Assembly: GCF_006491595.2 (NCBI RefSeq)
Contig: NZ_VEVQ02000007.1
Coordinates: 186,001 to 250,000, forward strand
Reading direction: 5' to 3'
DNA: 64,000 nucleotides
Origin: Flavobacterium jejuense
GTDB taxonomy: Bacteria > Bacteroidota > Bacteroidia > Flavobacteriales > Flavobacteriaceae
Numbering within the stretch: position 1 is the first letter of the stretch; every line of letters begins with the position of its first letter. The position numbers and the translations under genes are program-made. Below, piece by piece: positions 1 through 10,406 of the stretch. The notes beneath the pieces are model-generated. The model searched no databases, was not told the DNA's origin, and saw nothing but the letters and a program-made list of their open reading frames with translations.

Positions 1-1
1 T

Positions 2-484
2 TTTTCAATGGCTGGTAAAACAGGAACAGCACAAGTAGATTATAACAAAGGACAAGGTAAATTGTATTATTCTTCTTCTTTTGTGGGGTATTTTCCAGCA
101 AAGAATCCTAAATACTCTTGTATTGTTGTGGTACACAAACCAAATGTTGAATCAGGTTATTTTGGAGCAGATGTGGCTGGACCTGTTTTTAAAAGAATTG
201 CTCAAAAAATTTATACCGATTCTCCACCAACCAATCATATTAAGGATATTAATCAAAATATTGCTCAACTTGAGAAATCCTATAACCTCTATAATAAAGA
301 AGTCAATAAGGAAACTAAAAGTATTCCAAATTTAAATGGAATGGACGGAATGGATGCCATTGCTTTATTAGAAAATTTAGGAATAAAAGTTAATGTAAAA
401 GGTATTGGAAAAGTGAAAGCACAATCAGTAAAAGCAGGAGAAAAAATTGATAAGAATCAAATAATAACATTAGAGTTATCATGA
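2..484 (+). CDS. ftsI: Division-specific peptidoglycan D,D-transpeptidase (FtsI/PBP3 type), C-terminal part
   Basis: The gene enters from the left edge, so only its last 160 or so codons are present. The frame opens with SMAGKTGTAQ, the KTG box of class B penicillin-binding protein transpeptidases. The tail, after about residue 105 of the visible part, is a PASTA-like domain (SIPNLNGMDGMDAIALLENL). The enzyme crosslinks septal peptidoglycan from the periplasmic side. It is followed by murE with an ATGA overlap at 481-484, so the two are translationally coupled. The order ftsI-murE-mraY-murD-ftsW-murG-murC-ftsQ-ftsA-ftsZ supports the division-specific assignment over a generic PBP. Confidence 0.93.
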   Translation, partial: FSMAGKTGTAQVDYNKGQGKLYYSSSFVGYFPAKNPKYSCIVVVHKPNVESGYFGADVAGPVFKRIAQKIYTDSPPTNHIKDINQNIAQLEKSYNLYNKEVNKETKSIPNLNGMDGMDAIALLENLGIKVNVKGIGKVKAQSVKAGEKIDKNQIITLELS

Positions 485-1944
485 AGATTTTAAAAGATAT
501 ATTGTATAAAGTGCACATCGAAGCTGTTAAAGGAGTAACTGATGTGGTAGTAAATAAAATTGAATTTGATTCTAGAAAAATAGAATTAAACGATGTTTTC
601 GTTGCTATTCGTGGGGTTGTTTCAGATGGCCATGAGTTTATTGGTAAAGCTTTAAGTTTAGGAGCAAGTGTTATTATATGTGAAGAATTTCCTCAAGTTA
701 TTGTTAACGGGGTAACTTATGTTAAGGTTTCAAACTCAAATGAAGCATTAGCTTATATGGCTTCTAATTTCTTTGAGAATCCATCTGCTAAAGTTAGGTT
801 AGTTGGTGTAACAGGAACAAATGGTAAAACTACTATTGCTTCTTTATTATATCAATTATTTAAAAAAGCAGGTTATAAAGTAGGTCTGCTGTCTACAGTG
901 AAAATCATGGTAGATAATGTTGAGTATAAAGCTACTCATACAACACCCGATTCCTTAACTATAAATCATTATTTAAATGAAATGGTTGAAATGGGTTGCG
1001 AATTTTGTTTTATGGAAGTAAGTTCTCATGGGATTCATCAAAAGAGGACTGAAGGGCTTGATTTTCAAGGAGGGATTTTTACTAATTTATCGCACGATCA
1101 TTTAGATTATCATAAAACATTTGCCGAATATAGAGATGTAAAAAAAGCATTCTTTGATGGTCTAACTAAAACTGCTTTTGCTATTTCTAATGTTGATGAT
1201 AAAAATGGAGCTATAATGTTCCAAAACACCAAAGCAAAAAAAATAACTTATGCTTTGAAATCTTATGCTGATTATAAAGCACAAATCTTAGAAAATCAGT
1301 TTACAGGTTTGTTGATGAAGATTAATAATAATGAAGTATGGACGAAATTAATAGGCTCTTTTAATGCTTACAACTTGCTTGCTATTTTTGCAACTGCAGT
1401 AGAATTAGGGATTGAAGAACAAGAAGCCTTGCGATTATTATCTGATTTAGAAAGTGTTTCAGGAAGATTTCAATATATTATTTCTGAAGCTAAAATAACA
1501 GCAATAGTCGATTATGCTCATACTCCAGATGCTTTAGAAAATGTATTGAAAACGATTGAAGATATTCGTACAAAAAACGAACAATTAATTACAGTTGTTG
1601 GTTGCGGTGGAGATAGAGATAAAACGAAAAGACCTATTATGGCTCAGATTGCTTCAGAATTAAGTACGAAAGCTATTTTTACATCAGATAATCCAAGAAC
1701 TGAGAATCCAGAAACCATTATTGGAGAAATGGAGAAAGGAGTGGAACCTCAAAATTTTAAAAAAACGCTTTCTATCTTAGATAGAAAGCAAGCTATTAAA
1801 ACAGCTTGTCAATTGGCTGAAACAAATGATATTATTTTAATCGCAGGAAAAGGTCATGAAACCTATCAGGAGATAAACGGTGTGCGAAATGATTTTGATG
1901 ATTTAAAAATTGTAAAAGAATTATTAAAGCAATTAGGAAAGTAA
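481..1944 (+). CDS. murE: UDP-N-acetylmuramoyl-tripeptide synthetase MurE
   Basis: Cytoplasmic Mur ligase that adds the third stem-peptide residue to UDP-MurNAc-L-Ala-D-Glu. The Mur ligase N-terminal domain is followed by the ATP-binding loop TGTNGKTT (residues 111-118), the central domain and the C-terminal domain. The motif DNPRTENP in the C-terminal domain is the signature of meso-diaminopimelate-adding enzymes, as opposed to lysine-adding ones. Length (487 residues) is normal for the family. The start codon overlaps the stop of the preceding transpeptidase gene (ATGA), and mraY begins 30 bases downstream in the same operon. Confidence 0.96.
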   Translation: MKILKDILYKVHIEAVKGVTDVVVNKIEFDSRKIELNDVFVAIRGVVSDGHEFIGKALSLGASVIICEEFPQVIVNGVTYVKVSNSNEALAYMASNFFENPSAKVRLVGVTGTNGKTTIASLLYQLFKKAGYKVGLLSTVKIMVDNVEYKATHTTPDSLTINHYLNEMVEMGCEFCFMEVSSHGIHQKRTEGLDFQGGIFTNLSHDHLDYHKTFAEYRDVKKAFFDGLTKTAFAISNVDDKNGAIMFQNTKAKKITYALKSYADYKAQILENQFTGLLMKINNNEVWTKLIGSFNAYNLLAIFATAVELGIEEQEALRLLSDLESVSGRFQYIISEAKITAIVDYAHTPDALENVLKTIEDIRTKNEQLITVVGCGGDRDKTKRPIMAQIASELSTKAIFTSDNPRTENPETIIGEMEKGVEPQNFKKTLSILDRKQAIKTACQLAETNDIILIAGKGHETYQEINGVRNDFDDLKIVKELLKQLGK

Positions 1945-1974
1945 TTCAAAATTTGGAATAAAAAAAATAAAGAT

Positions 1975-3192
1975 ATGTTGTACTATTTTTTTCAATATTT
2001 AGATAAAGCATTTGATGTTCCAGGAGCAGGAGTATTTCAATATATAACTTTTCGTTCTGCTTTTGCTTTTATTTTGTCATTATTAATTGCAGCTATTTAC
2101 GGAAAGAAAATTATTAATTTTTTAAGAAAACAACAAGTTGGTGAAACAGTAAGAGATTTAGGATTAGAAGGACAAAGTCAAAAAGCAGGTACACCTACTA
2201 TGGGAGGCGTTATCATTATTTTAGCCACTTTGATTCCTGTTTTGCTATTAACAAAATTAGAAAATATATACATCATTTTATTAATAGTAACAACACTTTG
2301 GATGGGTACTATTGGTTTTATAGACGATTATATAAAGGTGTTTAAAAAGGATAAACAAGGTTTAAAAGGTATTTTTAAAGTATTTGGTCAGGTTGGATTA
2401 GGATTAATTGTAGGCTCTGTGTTGTATTTACATCCTAATGTCACTATTAGAAAAGATACTATTGGAGAACGTGTTAAGACTGAGAACTTTGACCCAACTA
2501 GCTTACATGAAAAATCTACAGCAACAACGATTCCTTTTTTAAAGAATAACGAATTTGATTACGCTGAAGTATTATCTTTTTTAGGAGAGGGTTATGGAAG
2601 TTGGGCTTGGTTAATTTTTATTCCAATGGTTGTTATTGTAATAACAGCCGTTTCAAATGGAGCTAATTTAACAGACGGAATAGATGGTCTCGCAGCCGGT
2701 ACTTCTGCTATTTCAGTACTTACACTCGGGCTTTTTGCTTTTGTATCAGGGAATATTATTTTCTCGGATTATTTGAATATCATGTTTATTCCAAATTCGG
2801 GAGAGATGACCATTTTTATAGCAGCTTTTGTAGGAGCTCTTGTAGGCTTTCTTTGGTATAACACTTACCCAGCTCAAGTTTTTATGGGAGATACGGGTAG
2901 TTTGACGATTGGAGGAATTATTGCTGTCATAGCCATTGCTATTCGTAAAGAATTAATGATTCCTATTTTATGTGGTGTTTTCTTAGCTGAGAATTTATCA
3001 GTAATGCTTCAAGTAAGTTATTTTAAATATACTAAGAAAAAATATGGTGAAGGTAAAAGGATATTTTTAATGTCTCCTTTGCACCATCACTATCAAAAGA
3101 AAGGATTTCATGAAAGTAAAATTGTAACACGTTTTTGGATTGTAGGGATTCTTTTAGCAATATTCTCATTGGTCTCATTAAAACTAAGATAA
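1975..3192 (+). CDS. mraY: Phospho-N-acetylmuramoyl-pentapeptide-transferase MraY
   Basis: Integral membrane enzyme that transfers phospho-MurNAc-pentapeptide from UDP to undecaprenyl phosphate, making lipid I. About ten hydrophobic segments are visible. Diagnostic motifs are the aspartate pair in [20 protein letters not shown], and the C-terminal histidine cluster [11 protein letters not shown]. The 405-residue length includes a soluble insert around residues 165-200 ([16 protein letters not shown] region), longer than in proteobacterial MraY; I believe this is typical of Bacteroidetes. murD starts one base after its stop codon. Confidence 0.96.
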   Translation: MLYYFFQYLDKAFDVPGAGVFQYITFRSAFAFILSLLIAAIYGKKIINFLRKQQVGETVRDLGLEGQSQKAGTPTMGGVIIILATLIPVLLLTKLENIYIILLIVTTLWMGTIGFIDDYIKVFKKDKQGLKGIFKVFGQVGLGLIVGSVLYLHPNVTIRKDTIGERVKTENFDPTSLHEKSTATTIPFLKNNEFDYAEVLSFLGEGYGSWAWLIFIPMVVIVITAVSNGANLTDGIDGLAAGTSAISVLTLGLFAFVSGNIIFSDYLNIMFIPNSGEMTIFIAAFVGALVGFLWYNTYPAQVFMGDTGSLTIGGIIAVIAIAIRKELMIPILCGVFLAENLSVMLQVSYFKYTKKKYGEGKRIFLMSPLHHHYQKKGFHESKIVTRFWIVGILLAIFSLVSLKLR

Positions 3193-3193
3193 T

Positions 3194-4525
3194 ATGAAAC
3201 TAGTTGTATTAGGTGGAGGTGAAAGTGGTGTAGGAACGGCAATTTTAGGAAAGAAAAAAGGATATGATGTTTTCGTGTCCGATTTTGGAATAATAAAAGA
3301 AAATTATAAAGAGGTTCTAACCATCAACAAAATAACGTGGGAAGAGCAACAACATACAGAATCATTGATTTTAGATGCTGATGTAGTAATGAAAAGCCCA
3401 GGAATTCCTGAAAAGGCTCCTATTGTAAAAAAGTTACTTGCCTTAAATATTCCTGTAATTTCTGAAATTGAATTTGCTTTTCCGTTTACCAATGCCAAAA
3501 CGATTGGAATAACTGGAAGTAATGGAAAGACAACGACTACATTGTTGACTTATCATTTGTTGAAACAAGGAGGGTTAAATGTTGGCTTAGCAGGAAATAT
3601 AGGAAAGAGTTTTGCTTGGCAAGTAGCAGAGAATAACCATGATGTGTATGTATTAGAGTTAAGTAGTTTTCAACTAGACGGAATCGTCAATTATAGACCA
3701 GATATAGCTGTAATTACTAATTTAAGTCCAGATCATTTAGATAGATATGCTTATGATTACAATTTGTACATAGCATCAAAATTTAGAATAACAAAAAATC
3801 AAATAGAAACCGATTATTTAATTACAGATCATGATGATGTTGAAATTAATAAATGGTTTCAGAAAAATAAAACAAACGCAAAAATATTTACTTTCTCTAT
3901 TCAGCAGGAATTAGAAGAAGGAGAATACATAGAAGATAAAAATTTTAAAAGTAACATTAATAACGACCTATTTACCATGCCAATGAATGAATTAGCTTTA
4001 GAAGGAAAGCACAACCTTAAAAACGCAATGGCTGCAACAGCTGTAGCGCAGTTAATGAAAGTTAGAAAACAAACGATTAGAGAAAGCTTAAGTAACTTTC
4101 AAGGAGCTGAACATCGTTTGGAAAAAGTTCTGAAAATTCAAAACGTGCAATATATTAACGACTCTAAAGCTACTAATGTTAACGCAACTTTTTTTGCATT
4201 AGATAGTATGAATACTCCTACAGTTTGGATTGTAGGCGGTGTAGATAAAGGAAATGATTATGACGAACTAATGTCATTAGTAAGGGAGAAAGTAAAAGGA
4301 ATTGTTTGCTTAGGTGTTGATAATGAAAAACTATTCAAGACATTCAATGGAGTTGTTGATGTAATGATTGAAACTACTTCTATGTCAGAAGCAGTTAAAA
4401 TTGCTCAGAAGATGGCGGAAAAAGGGGATTCAGTTTTATTGTCACCATGTTGTGCTAGTTTTGATTTATTTGAAAATTATGAAGACAGAGGAAGACAATT
4501 TAAAAATGCAGTACACAATTTATAG
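3194..4525 (+). CDS. murD: UDP-N-acetylmuramoyl-L-alanine--D-glutamate ligase MurD
   Basis: Cytoplasmic Mur ligase adding D-glutamate to UDP-MurNAc-L-Ala. It starts with a Rossmann-type glycine-rich segment (VVLGGGESGVGTAIL), then has the ATP loop GITGSNGKTTTT, the central-domain motif NLSPDHLDRY, and the C-terminal HRLEKV...INDSKATN and LLSPCCASFD motifs expected for MurD. Length (443 residues) is normal. It lies one base after mraY and four bases before ftsW, consistent with one polycistronic message. Confidence 0.96.
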   Translation: MKLVVLGGGESGVGTAILGKKKGYDVFVSDFGIIKENYKEVLTINKITWEEQQHTESLILDADVVMKSPGIPEKAPIVKKLLALNIPVISEIEFAFPFTNAKTIGITGSNGKTTTTLLTYHLLKQGGLNVGLAGNIGKSFAWQVAENNHDVYVLELSSFQLDGIVNYRPDIAVITNLSPDHLDRYAYDYNLYIASKFRITKNQIETDYLITDHDDVEINKWFQKNKTNAKIFTFSIQQELEEGEYIEDKNFKSNINNDLFTMPMNELALEGKHNLKNAMAATAVAQLMKVRKQTIRESLSNFQGAEHRLEKVLKIQNVQYINDSKATNVNATFFALDSMNTPTVWIVGGVDKGNDYDELMSLVREKVKGIVCLGVDNEKLFKTFNGVVDVMIETTSMSEAVKIAQKMAEKGDSVLLSPCCASFDLFENYEDRGRQFKNAVHNL

Positions 4526-4529
4526 ATAA

Positions 4530-5810
4530 ATGAAATCATTAGTAGCAAGATTAAGAGGAGATAAAGTGATTTGGGCAATAGTTTTTCTGTTGGCTCTAGT
4601 TTCTTTTTTGCCTGTTTATAGTGCTAGTACTAATTTAGTTTACGTAATAGGAAAAGGATCTACATTAGGATATCTTGTAAAGCATTTAGGACATTTGTTT
4701 CTTGGTTTTGCTATCATTTACTTTGTTCATAAAGTTCCTTATCACTATTTTAGAGCGTTGTCTATTTTTGGTATTCCTTTAGTTATAGTTTTGTTATTGT
4801 ACACACTATTTCAAGGAACAACAATAGGGGGAGCAAATGCTAGTAGATGGATTCAAATTCCTTTTGTAGGAGTTAGTTTTCAAACCTCTACTTTAGCTTT
4901 TACAGTGTTAATGGTTTATGTAGCTCGTTATTTGGCAAAAGTGAGTGATAAAGAATATACATTCAAAGAATCTCTTTTAGAATTGTGGTTGCCCGTTTTT
5001 GCTGTATTAGTGTTAATATTACCTACTAATTTTTCAACAACAGCTTTAATATTTTCTATGGTATGTATGCTTATTTTTATAGGATATTACCCATTAAAAT
5101 ATTTAGCAACAGTAATTGGCTTAGGTATTGCAGCTTTATTGTTGTTTTTGCTAATGGCAAAAGCATTTCCAACTAATAAATTATTTAGCAGGGTTAATAC
5201 TTGGGGAAACAGAATTGAGCGCTTCATGGATGATAAGCCAAATGAAGATGATTACCAAATTGAAAAAGCAAAAATTGCAATTGCTTCTGGAAGAATCTAT
5301 GGATTAGGACCAGGGAAAAGTGTTCAGAAAAACTTTTTGCCTCAATCTTCTTCCGATTTTATTTTTGCAATTATTGTAGAAGAATACGGCTTGTTTGGAG
5401 CTATTGGAATAATGTTTTTGTATTTACTACTATTTTTTAGGTTTATTATTAATGCTCAAAAAGCACCTACTTTATTTGGTAAGCTACTTATTATAGGTTT
5501 AGGATTTCCTATTGTTTTTCAAGCCTTAATTAATATGGCGGTTGCTGTTGAATTGTTGCCTGTTACAGGACAAACATTACCGTTAGTAAGTAGTGGAGGA
5601 ACATCAATATGGATGACATGTGTAGCTGTTGGAGTTATTTTGAGTGTTACTAAAAAAGAACAAGAAGTAGCTTTAGATCAAGAAGAAAAAATGAAAAGAG
5701 AAGAAACTTTAAAGCGAATCATAGATAAAGAAATCGAATTAGAGGAGTTAAATAATAATAAAGAGGAAAAAGAAGCAAAAAATCCTTTAGAACCCATTTT
5801 GAATCAATAA
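4530..5810 (+). CDS. ftsW: Lipid II polymerase / division protein FtsW (SEDS family)
   Basis: SEDS-family polytopic membrane protein that polymerises septal glycan with its partner class B PBP (first gene of this window). About ten hydrophobic segments span residues 14-370. SEDS motifs seen are the periplasmic loop [23 protein letters not shown] and [15 protein letters not shown] near the C-terminus. The C-terminal tail after about residue 380 is charged and Glu/Lys-rich, probably cytoplasmic. The position between murD and murG separates it from RodA. murG starts one base after the stop. Confidence 0.95.
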   Translation: MKSLVARLRGDKVIWAIVFLLALVSFLPVYSASTNLVYVIGKGSTLGYLVKHLGHLFLGFAIIYFVHKVPYHYFRALSIFGIPLVIVLLLYTLFQGTTIGGANASRWIQIPFVGVSFQTSTLAFTVLMVYVARYLAKVSDKEYTFKESLLELWLPVFAVLVLILPTNFSTTALIFSMVCMLIFIGYYPLKYLATVIGLGIAALLLFLLMAKAFPTNKLFSRVNTWGNRIERFMDDKPNEDDYQIEKAKIAIASGRIYGLGPGKSVQKNFLPQSSSDFIFAIIVEEYGLFGAIGIMFLYLLLFFRFIINAQKAPTLFGKLLIIGLGFPIVFQALINMAVAVELLPVTGQTLPLVSSGGTSIWMTCVAVGVILSVTKKEQEVALDQEEKMKREETLKRIIDKEIELEELNNNKEEKEAKNPLEPILNQ

Positions 5811-5811
5811 T

Positions 5812-6903
5812 ATGGAAAAGAAATTGAAATTTATTATCAGTGGTGGTGGAACAGGAGGACATATTTATCCTGCAATTGCTATTGCAAACGAATTAAAGTA
5901 TCGTTTTCACGATGCGGAATTTCTTTTTGTGGGCGCAAAAGATAAAATGGAAATGCAAAAGGTACCTCAGATGGGGTACAATATTAAAGGTCTTTGGATT
6001 TCAGGTATTCAAAGAAAGGTGACATTTAAGAATGCTATGTTTCCTTTAAAATTAGTTTCAAGCTTATGGAACTCATATCGCATTATCAAAAAGTTTAAAC
6101 CAAATGTAGTAATTGGTACAGGTGGGTTTGCTAGTGGAGCTGTTTTAAAAGTAGCTTCTATGTTAGGTATACCAACAGTAATTCAGGAACAAAATTCATA
6201 TCCAGGAATTACTAATAAATTATTAGCTAAAAAGGCCAATACTATTTGTGTGGCTTACGAAGGATTAGATAAATTTTTTCCAAAAGAAAAACTGATAATT
6301 ACAGGAAATCCTGTTCGTCAGGATTTATTAGATATTGATGATAAACGATTGCAAGGATTAACTTATTTCGAATTAGATAGTACTAAAAGGACTTTGTTAG
6401 TGTTAGGAGGAAGTCTAGGAGCTAGAAGAATCAATCAATTGTTAGCAAAAGAAATTGATTTTCTTTTAGAATTAGGTGTTCAGATAATTTGGCAATGTGG
6501 AAAACTGTATTTCGATGAATATAATCATTTTAATACAAAAGAGAACGTACATGTTTTTGCTTTTATAGATAAAATGGATTTTGCTTATGCAGCAGCAGAT
6601 GTTATTATTTCTCGTTCTGGTGCTTCATCCGTTTCTGAATTGTGTATAGTAGGGAAACCAACGGTTTTTATCCCTTCACCAAATGTTTCTGAAGACCATC
6701 AAACTAAAAATGCAAAAGCTATTTTGGATAAAAAAGCAGCAATTTTATTAAAAGAAAAAGACTTAGATATCAATTTTAAAAAAGTATTTGCTGATTTAAT
6801 ATCTAACGATGAAAAGCAATCTAAATTAAGTAAAAAGATATATAAATTGGCCTTGCCTAATGCTACAAATCAAATTGTAGATGAAATTGAAAAACTACTC
6901 TAA
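5812..6903 (+). CDS. murG: UDP-GlcNAc:lipid I N-acetylglucosaminyltransferase MurG
   Basis: Peripheral membrane glycosyltransferase (GT28) converting lipid I to lipid II on the cytoplasmic face. The N-terminal loop [14 protein letters not shown] (residues 10-23) is the MurG signature. The C-terminal UDP-GlcNAc site shows [12 protein letters not shown] and [11 protein letters not shown]. Length 363 residues is normal. The 59-base A-rich gap to murC is the largest inside the cluster, and no terminator is visible in it. Confidence 0.96.
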   Translation: MEKKLKFIISGGGTGGHIYPAIAIANELKYRFHDAEFLFVGAKDKMEMQKVPQMGYNIKGLWISGIQRKVTFKNAMFPLKLVSSLWNSYRIIKKFKPNVVIGTGGFASGAVLKVASMLGIPTVIQEQNSYPGITNKLLAKKANTICVAYEGLDKFFPKEKLIITGNPVRQDLLDIDDKRLQGLTYFELDSTKRTLLVLGGSLGARRINQLLAKEIDFLLELGVQIIWQCGKLYFDEYNHFNTKENVHVFAFIDKMDFAYAAADVIISRSGASSVSELCIVGKPTVFIPSPNVSEDHQTKNAKAILDKKAAILLKEKDLDINFKKVFADLISNDEKQSKLSKKIYKLALPNATNQIVDEIEKLL

Positions 6904-6962
6904 AAAGAGTATAGCATATAGAAAAACAAACAAAAAAGAATACACAACTGACAACAAAAAAA

Positions 6963-8312
6963 ATGAACTTAAACCAAATACATAACATTTATTTTATAGG
7001 AATTGGAGGCATCGGTATGAGTGCTTTGGCTCGTTATTTTATGAATATAGGTAAAAATGTGGCTGGTTACGATAAAACAAGAACTCAGTTAACTGATGAG
7101 TTGGAGGCTTTAGGTATGAAAATTCATTTTGAAGACAATTTAGATTTAATTGATGATTCTTTTTTGAATAAAGAGAATACGTTAGTTGTAATTACACCAG
7201 CGGTTCCTAAAAATCATTCGCAATGGAATTATTTTTTATCTAATGATTTCGAAGTTAAAAAAAGAGCAGAAGTGTTAGGTTTAATTACCAAAGATACTTT
7301 TTGCTTTGCTGTTGCAGGTACACATGGTAAGACAACAACTTCAAGTATTTTAGGGCATATTTTATTTGAGAGTGGAGTTGATGTAACTGCTTTTTTAGGA
7401 GGTATCGTTGAAAATTACAATTCGAATTTAATTGGTAATGGTAAAACGGTAACAGTGGTAGAAGCAGACGAATTTGATCGTTCGTTTTTGCATTTGCATC
7501 CTAATTTGGCTTGTGTGACTTCTATGGATGCCGATCATTTGGATATTTATGGGGATTCTGCAACTATTGAAGCTTCTTTTGTCGAGTTTGCTGATAAAGT
7601 GTCAGCTAAAGATTTATTTGTGGCTAAAGAGTTGCCATTGAATGGGAATACCATTGGAATAAATGAAGAAGCTACTTTCTCGGCTCAAAATATTCGTATC
7701 GAAAATGGTTTTTATGTTTTTGATGTGAAAGCTAATACCGAATTGGTTACCAATGTGAAATTTGGTTTACCTGGACATCATAATCTGTCTAATGCTTTAA
7801 TAGCATTTGCTATGGCAAAAAAATATGGTGTCGAAAATAATAAAATAATAAGTGCTTTAGCATCTTTTAAAGGAGTTAGAAGACGTTTTTCATTCCAAAT
7901 TAGAGAAGAAAATTTAGTCTATATAGATGATTATGCTCATCATCCAACAGAAATTAATGCAGTTCATCAAGCCGTTAGAGAATTGTATCCTAATAAAAAA
8001 ATTGTAGCCGCTTTTCAGCCGCATTTATTTTCAAGAACCAATGATTTTATCGACGGTTTCGCAGAAAGTTTGTCAAAGTTTGATGAAATTATATTATTAG
8101 ATATTTATCCAGCCAGAGAATTGCCTATAGAAGGTGTAACCTCAGAATGGTTATTGGGAAAAATTACTAATGAAAATAAAAAATTAGTAACGAATGAAAA
8201 TTTAGTAGAAACGTTTAGAAATACACAAGCGGATGTTTATGTAACAATTGGAGCAGGAGATATAGGGGAAATGGTAAAGAATATAAAAAAAGCACTCCAT
8301 GAAAAGGTTTAA
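6963..8312 (+). CDS. murC: UDP-N-acetylmuramate--L-alanine ligase MurC
   Basis: First amino-acid-adding Mur ligase, joining L-alanine to UDP-MurNAc. Motifs are IHNIYFIGIGGIGMSALARY at the N-terminus, the ATP loop VAGTHGKTTTSS, VEADEFDRSF, and YIDDYAHHPTEI in the C-terminal domain. At 449 residues it is a normal MurC. Its last 14 bases overlap the beginning of ftsQ, suggesting translational coupling. Confidence 0.96.
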   Translation: MNLNQIHNIYFIGIGGIGMSALARYFMNIGKNVAGYDKTRTQLTDELEALGMKIHFEDNLDLIDDSFLNKENTLVVITPAVPKNHSQWNYFLSNDFEVKKRAEVLGLITKDTFCFAVAGTHGKTTTSSILGHILFESGVDVTAFLGGIVENYNSNLIGNGKTVTVVEADEFDRSFLHLHPNLACVTSMDADHLDIYGDSATIEASFVEFADKVSAKDLFVAKELPLNGNTIGINEEATFSAQNIRIENGFYVFDVKANTELVTNVKFGLPGHHNLSNALIAFAMAKKYGVENNKIISALASFKGVRRRFSFQIREENLVYIDDYAHHPTEINAVHQAVRELYPNKKIVAAFQPHLFSRTNDFIDGFAESLSKFDEIILLDIYPARELPIEGVTSEWLLGKITNENKKLVTNENLVETFRNTQADVYVTIGAGDIGEMVKNIKKALHEKV

Positions 8313-9024
8313 TTGGCAAAATATTCGATTGGTACTAATACTATTTGTAATGGTGTTTTTATTTTCTTTTTCTTCACATAGAAACGATAAAAGAGCAATA
8401 AAAAGCATCACTATTTCGTTTTTTGGAGGAGATGAGAATTTGTTCATAACTCACGAAATGGTTAATAACTTGTTGAAACAAAATTTAGGAGGCACATTAA
8501 CAATTAAAAAAGAAGAGGTAGATTTGAAGTCTTTAGAAACTGCTCTTAATAATCACAAGATGATTGAAAAATGTGAGATTTTTTCAACAATAGATGGTTC
8601 TCTAAATACAAACATTAAGCAAAAGACCCCAATTGTACGATATGTATCAGGAAATACTATGTATTATCTTGATAATAAAGGTATTAATATACCTTTGTCT
8701 GAAAACTTTTCTGCCAGAGTTCCTATTGTTATGGGGAATTTTGACGATGAGAATAAGGACAATTATGTGTTGTTGTTTAATGAAATTTATAAAGATGATT
8801 TCTTAAAAAAGAACATCACTGGAATAAAGATTTTGCCGTCAGGTAGCGTTATTTTGACCAACAGAAATTATGATTATAAAATAATTTTTGGAAAACCGGT
8901 TTATGTAGAGAAGAAGTTGAAGAATTATAAAGCTTTTTTTCATCATGCCGTAAAAGATACATTGATAAAGAATTATAAAGAAGTAAATGTAATGTTTACG
9001 GAACAAGTAGTTTGTAAGAAATAG
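8299..9024 (+). CDS. ftsQ: Cell division protein FtsQ
   Basis: Bitopic division protein that in other bacteria links early and late divisome components. One N-terminal membrane segment (about residues 9-25) is followed by a periplasmic region of about 210 residues. Sequence conservation in FtsQ is low, so the call rests on topology, length (241 residues) and the position between murC and ftsA. It overlaps murC by 14 bases and ends 9 bases before ftsA. Confidence 0.85.
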   Translation: MKRFNWQNIRLVLILFVMVFLFSFSSHRNDKRAIKSITISFFGGDENLFITHEMVNNLLKQNLGGTLTIKKEEVDLKSLETALNNHKMIEKCEIFSTIDGSLNTNIKQKTPIVRYVSGNTMYYLDNKGINIPLSENFSARVPIVMGNFDDENKDNYVLLFNEIYKDDFLKKNITGIKILPSGSVILTNRNYDYKIIFGKPVYVEKKLKNYKAFFHHAVKDTLIKNYKEVNVMFTEQVVCKK

Positions 9025-9033
9025 AAATGAATT

Positions 9034-10395
9034 ATGAACAAAGATAATATTGCAGTAGGATTAGATATCGGAACTACAAAAATTGTAGTAATGATTGGAA
9101 AGAAAAATGAATACGGAAAACTGGAAATCCTAGGAGTAGGAAAATCCAAGAGTCTTGGTGTTCATAGAGGTGTTGTGAACAATATTACACAAACAATTCA
9201 ATCGATTCAACAAGCTATTTTAGAAGCAGAAAGTGATTCAGGATATAAAATAAATGATGTGGTAGTTGGAATTGCTGGCCAACATATTCGCAGTATTCAA
9301 CACAGCGATTACATTAGTAGACCTAATTCGGAAGAAGTAATTAATGATGTCGATATTGATGCCTTAATCGGTCAGGTTCATAAATTGGCTATGTTGCCAG
9401 GTGAAGAAATTATTCATGTATTGCCACAAGAATTTAAAGTTGATGGTCAAGGTGAAATTAAAGAACCTATAGGAATGTATGGTGGCCGATTAGAATCTAG
9501 TTTTCATGTAGTAGTAGGTCAAGCAGCTTCTATTCGTAATCTAGGTCGTTGTGTAAAAAGTGCTGGTTTAGAATTATCAGGATTAACATTAGAACCACTT
9601 GCTTCTGCTGATGCTGTTTTAAGTCAAGAAGAAAAAGAAGCTGGTGTAGCTTTAATAGATATAGGTGGTGGTACTACTGATTTAGCAATTTTCAAAGATG
9701 GTATCATTCGTCATACGGCTGTAATTCCTTTTGGCGGAAACGTTATTACAGAAGATATTAAAGAAGGCTGTTCTATTATTGAAAAGCAAGCTGAATTATT
9801 AAAAGTGCGTTTTGGTTCTGCTTGGCCAGGAGAAAATAAAGACAATGAAATTGTTTCTATTCCCGGATTAAGAGGTAGAGAACCGAAGGAAATTTCGTTA
9901 AAAAACTTATCAAAAATTATACACGCAAGAGTAGTAGAAATTATTGAACAAGTCTATGCAGAAATTAAATTATATGGTCATGAAGATCCAAAAAGAAAAT
10001 TAATTGCTGGCATTGTTTTAACAGGGGGTGGTTCTCAGTTACAACACATTAAACAATTAGTAGAGTACATTACAGGTATGGATACCAGAATAGGATATCC
10101 AAACGAGCATTTAGCAGGTAATTCTGATGAAGAATTATCTAGCCCGTTATATGCAACAGCTGTAGGTTTAGTTATGAATAGTATTAGAAATAATACAAAA
10201 AGCGCTACACCATTAGTAGAAATGAAAAAAGAAGAACCTGTTTTTGAAACAAAAGAAGCTATTGAAGATGAGGCTGACAAACAAGAACAGGAAGAACAAA
10301 AACAAAGAGAAGAGACAACAGAAAGCAAAATCAAAAAATCTTTTTTTGATAAGTATATAGAAAAAATTAAAGAGTTTTTAGATAACGCAGAATAA
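9034..10395 (+). CDS. ftsA: Cell division protein FtsA (actin-like membrane anchor of FtsZ)
   Basis: Actin-fold ATPase that tethers FtsZ filaments to the membrane and recruits later division proteins. The ATPase phosphate-1 motif VGLDIGTTKIVV is at the N-terminus, phosphate-2 is ALIDIGGGTTDLAIF, and the adenosine motif is IVLTGGGSQL. After about residue 395 comes a Glu/Lys/Gln-rich linker ending in KKSFFDKYIEKIKEFLDNAE, which looks like the amphipathic membrane-targeting helix. ftsZ begins 11 bases downstream. Confidence 0.96.
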   Translation: MNKDNIAVGLDIGTTKIVVMIGKKNEYGKLEILGVGKSKSLGVHRGVVNNITQTIQSIQQAILEAESDSGYKINDVVVGIAGQHIRSIQHSDYISRPNSEEVINDVDIDALIGQVHKLAMLPGEEIIHVLPQEFKVDGQGEIKEPIGMYGGRLESSFHVVVGQAASIRNLGRCVKSAGLELSGLTLEPLASADAVLSQEEKEAGVALIDIGGGTTDLAIFKDGIIRHTAVIPFGGNVITEDIKEGCSIIEKQAELLKVRFGSAWPGENKDNEIVSIPGLRGREPKEISLKNLSKIIHARVVEIIEQVYAEIKLYGHEDPKRKLIAGIVLTGGGSQLQHIKQLVEYITGMDTRIGYPNEHLAGNSDEELSSPLYATAVGLVMNSIRNNTKSATPLVEMKKEEPVFETKEAIEDEADKQEQEEQKQREETTESKIKKSFFDKYIEKIKEFLDNAE

Positions 10396-10406
10396 AAAGT
10401 ACCATT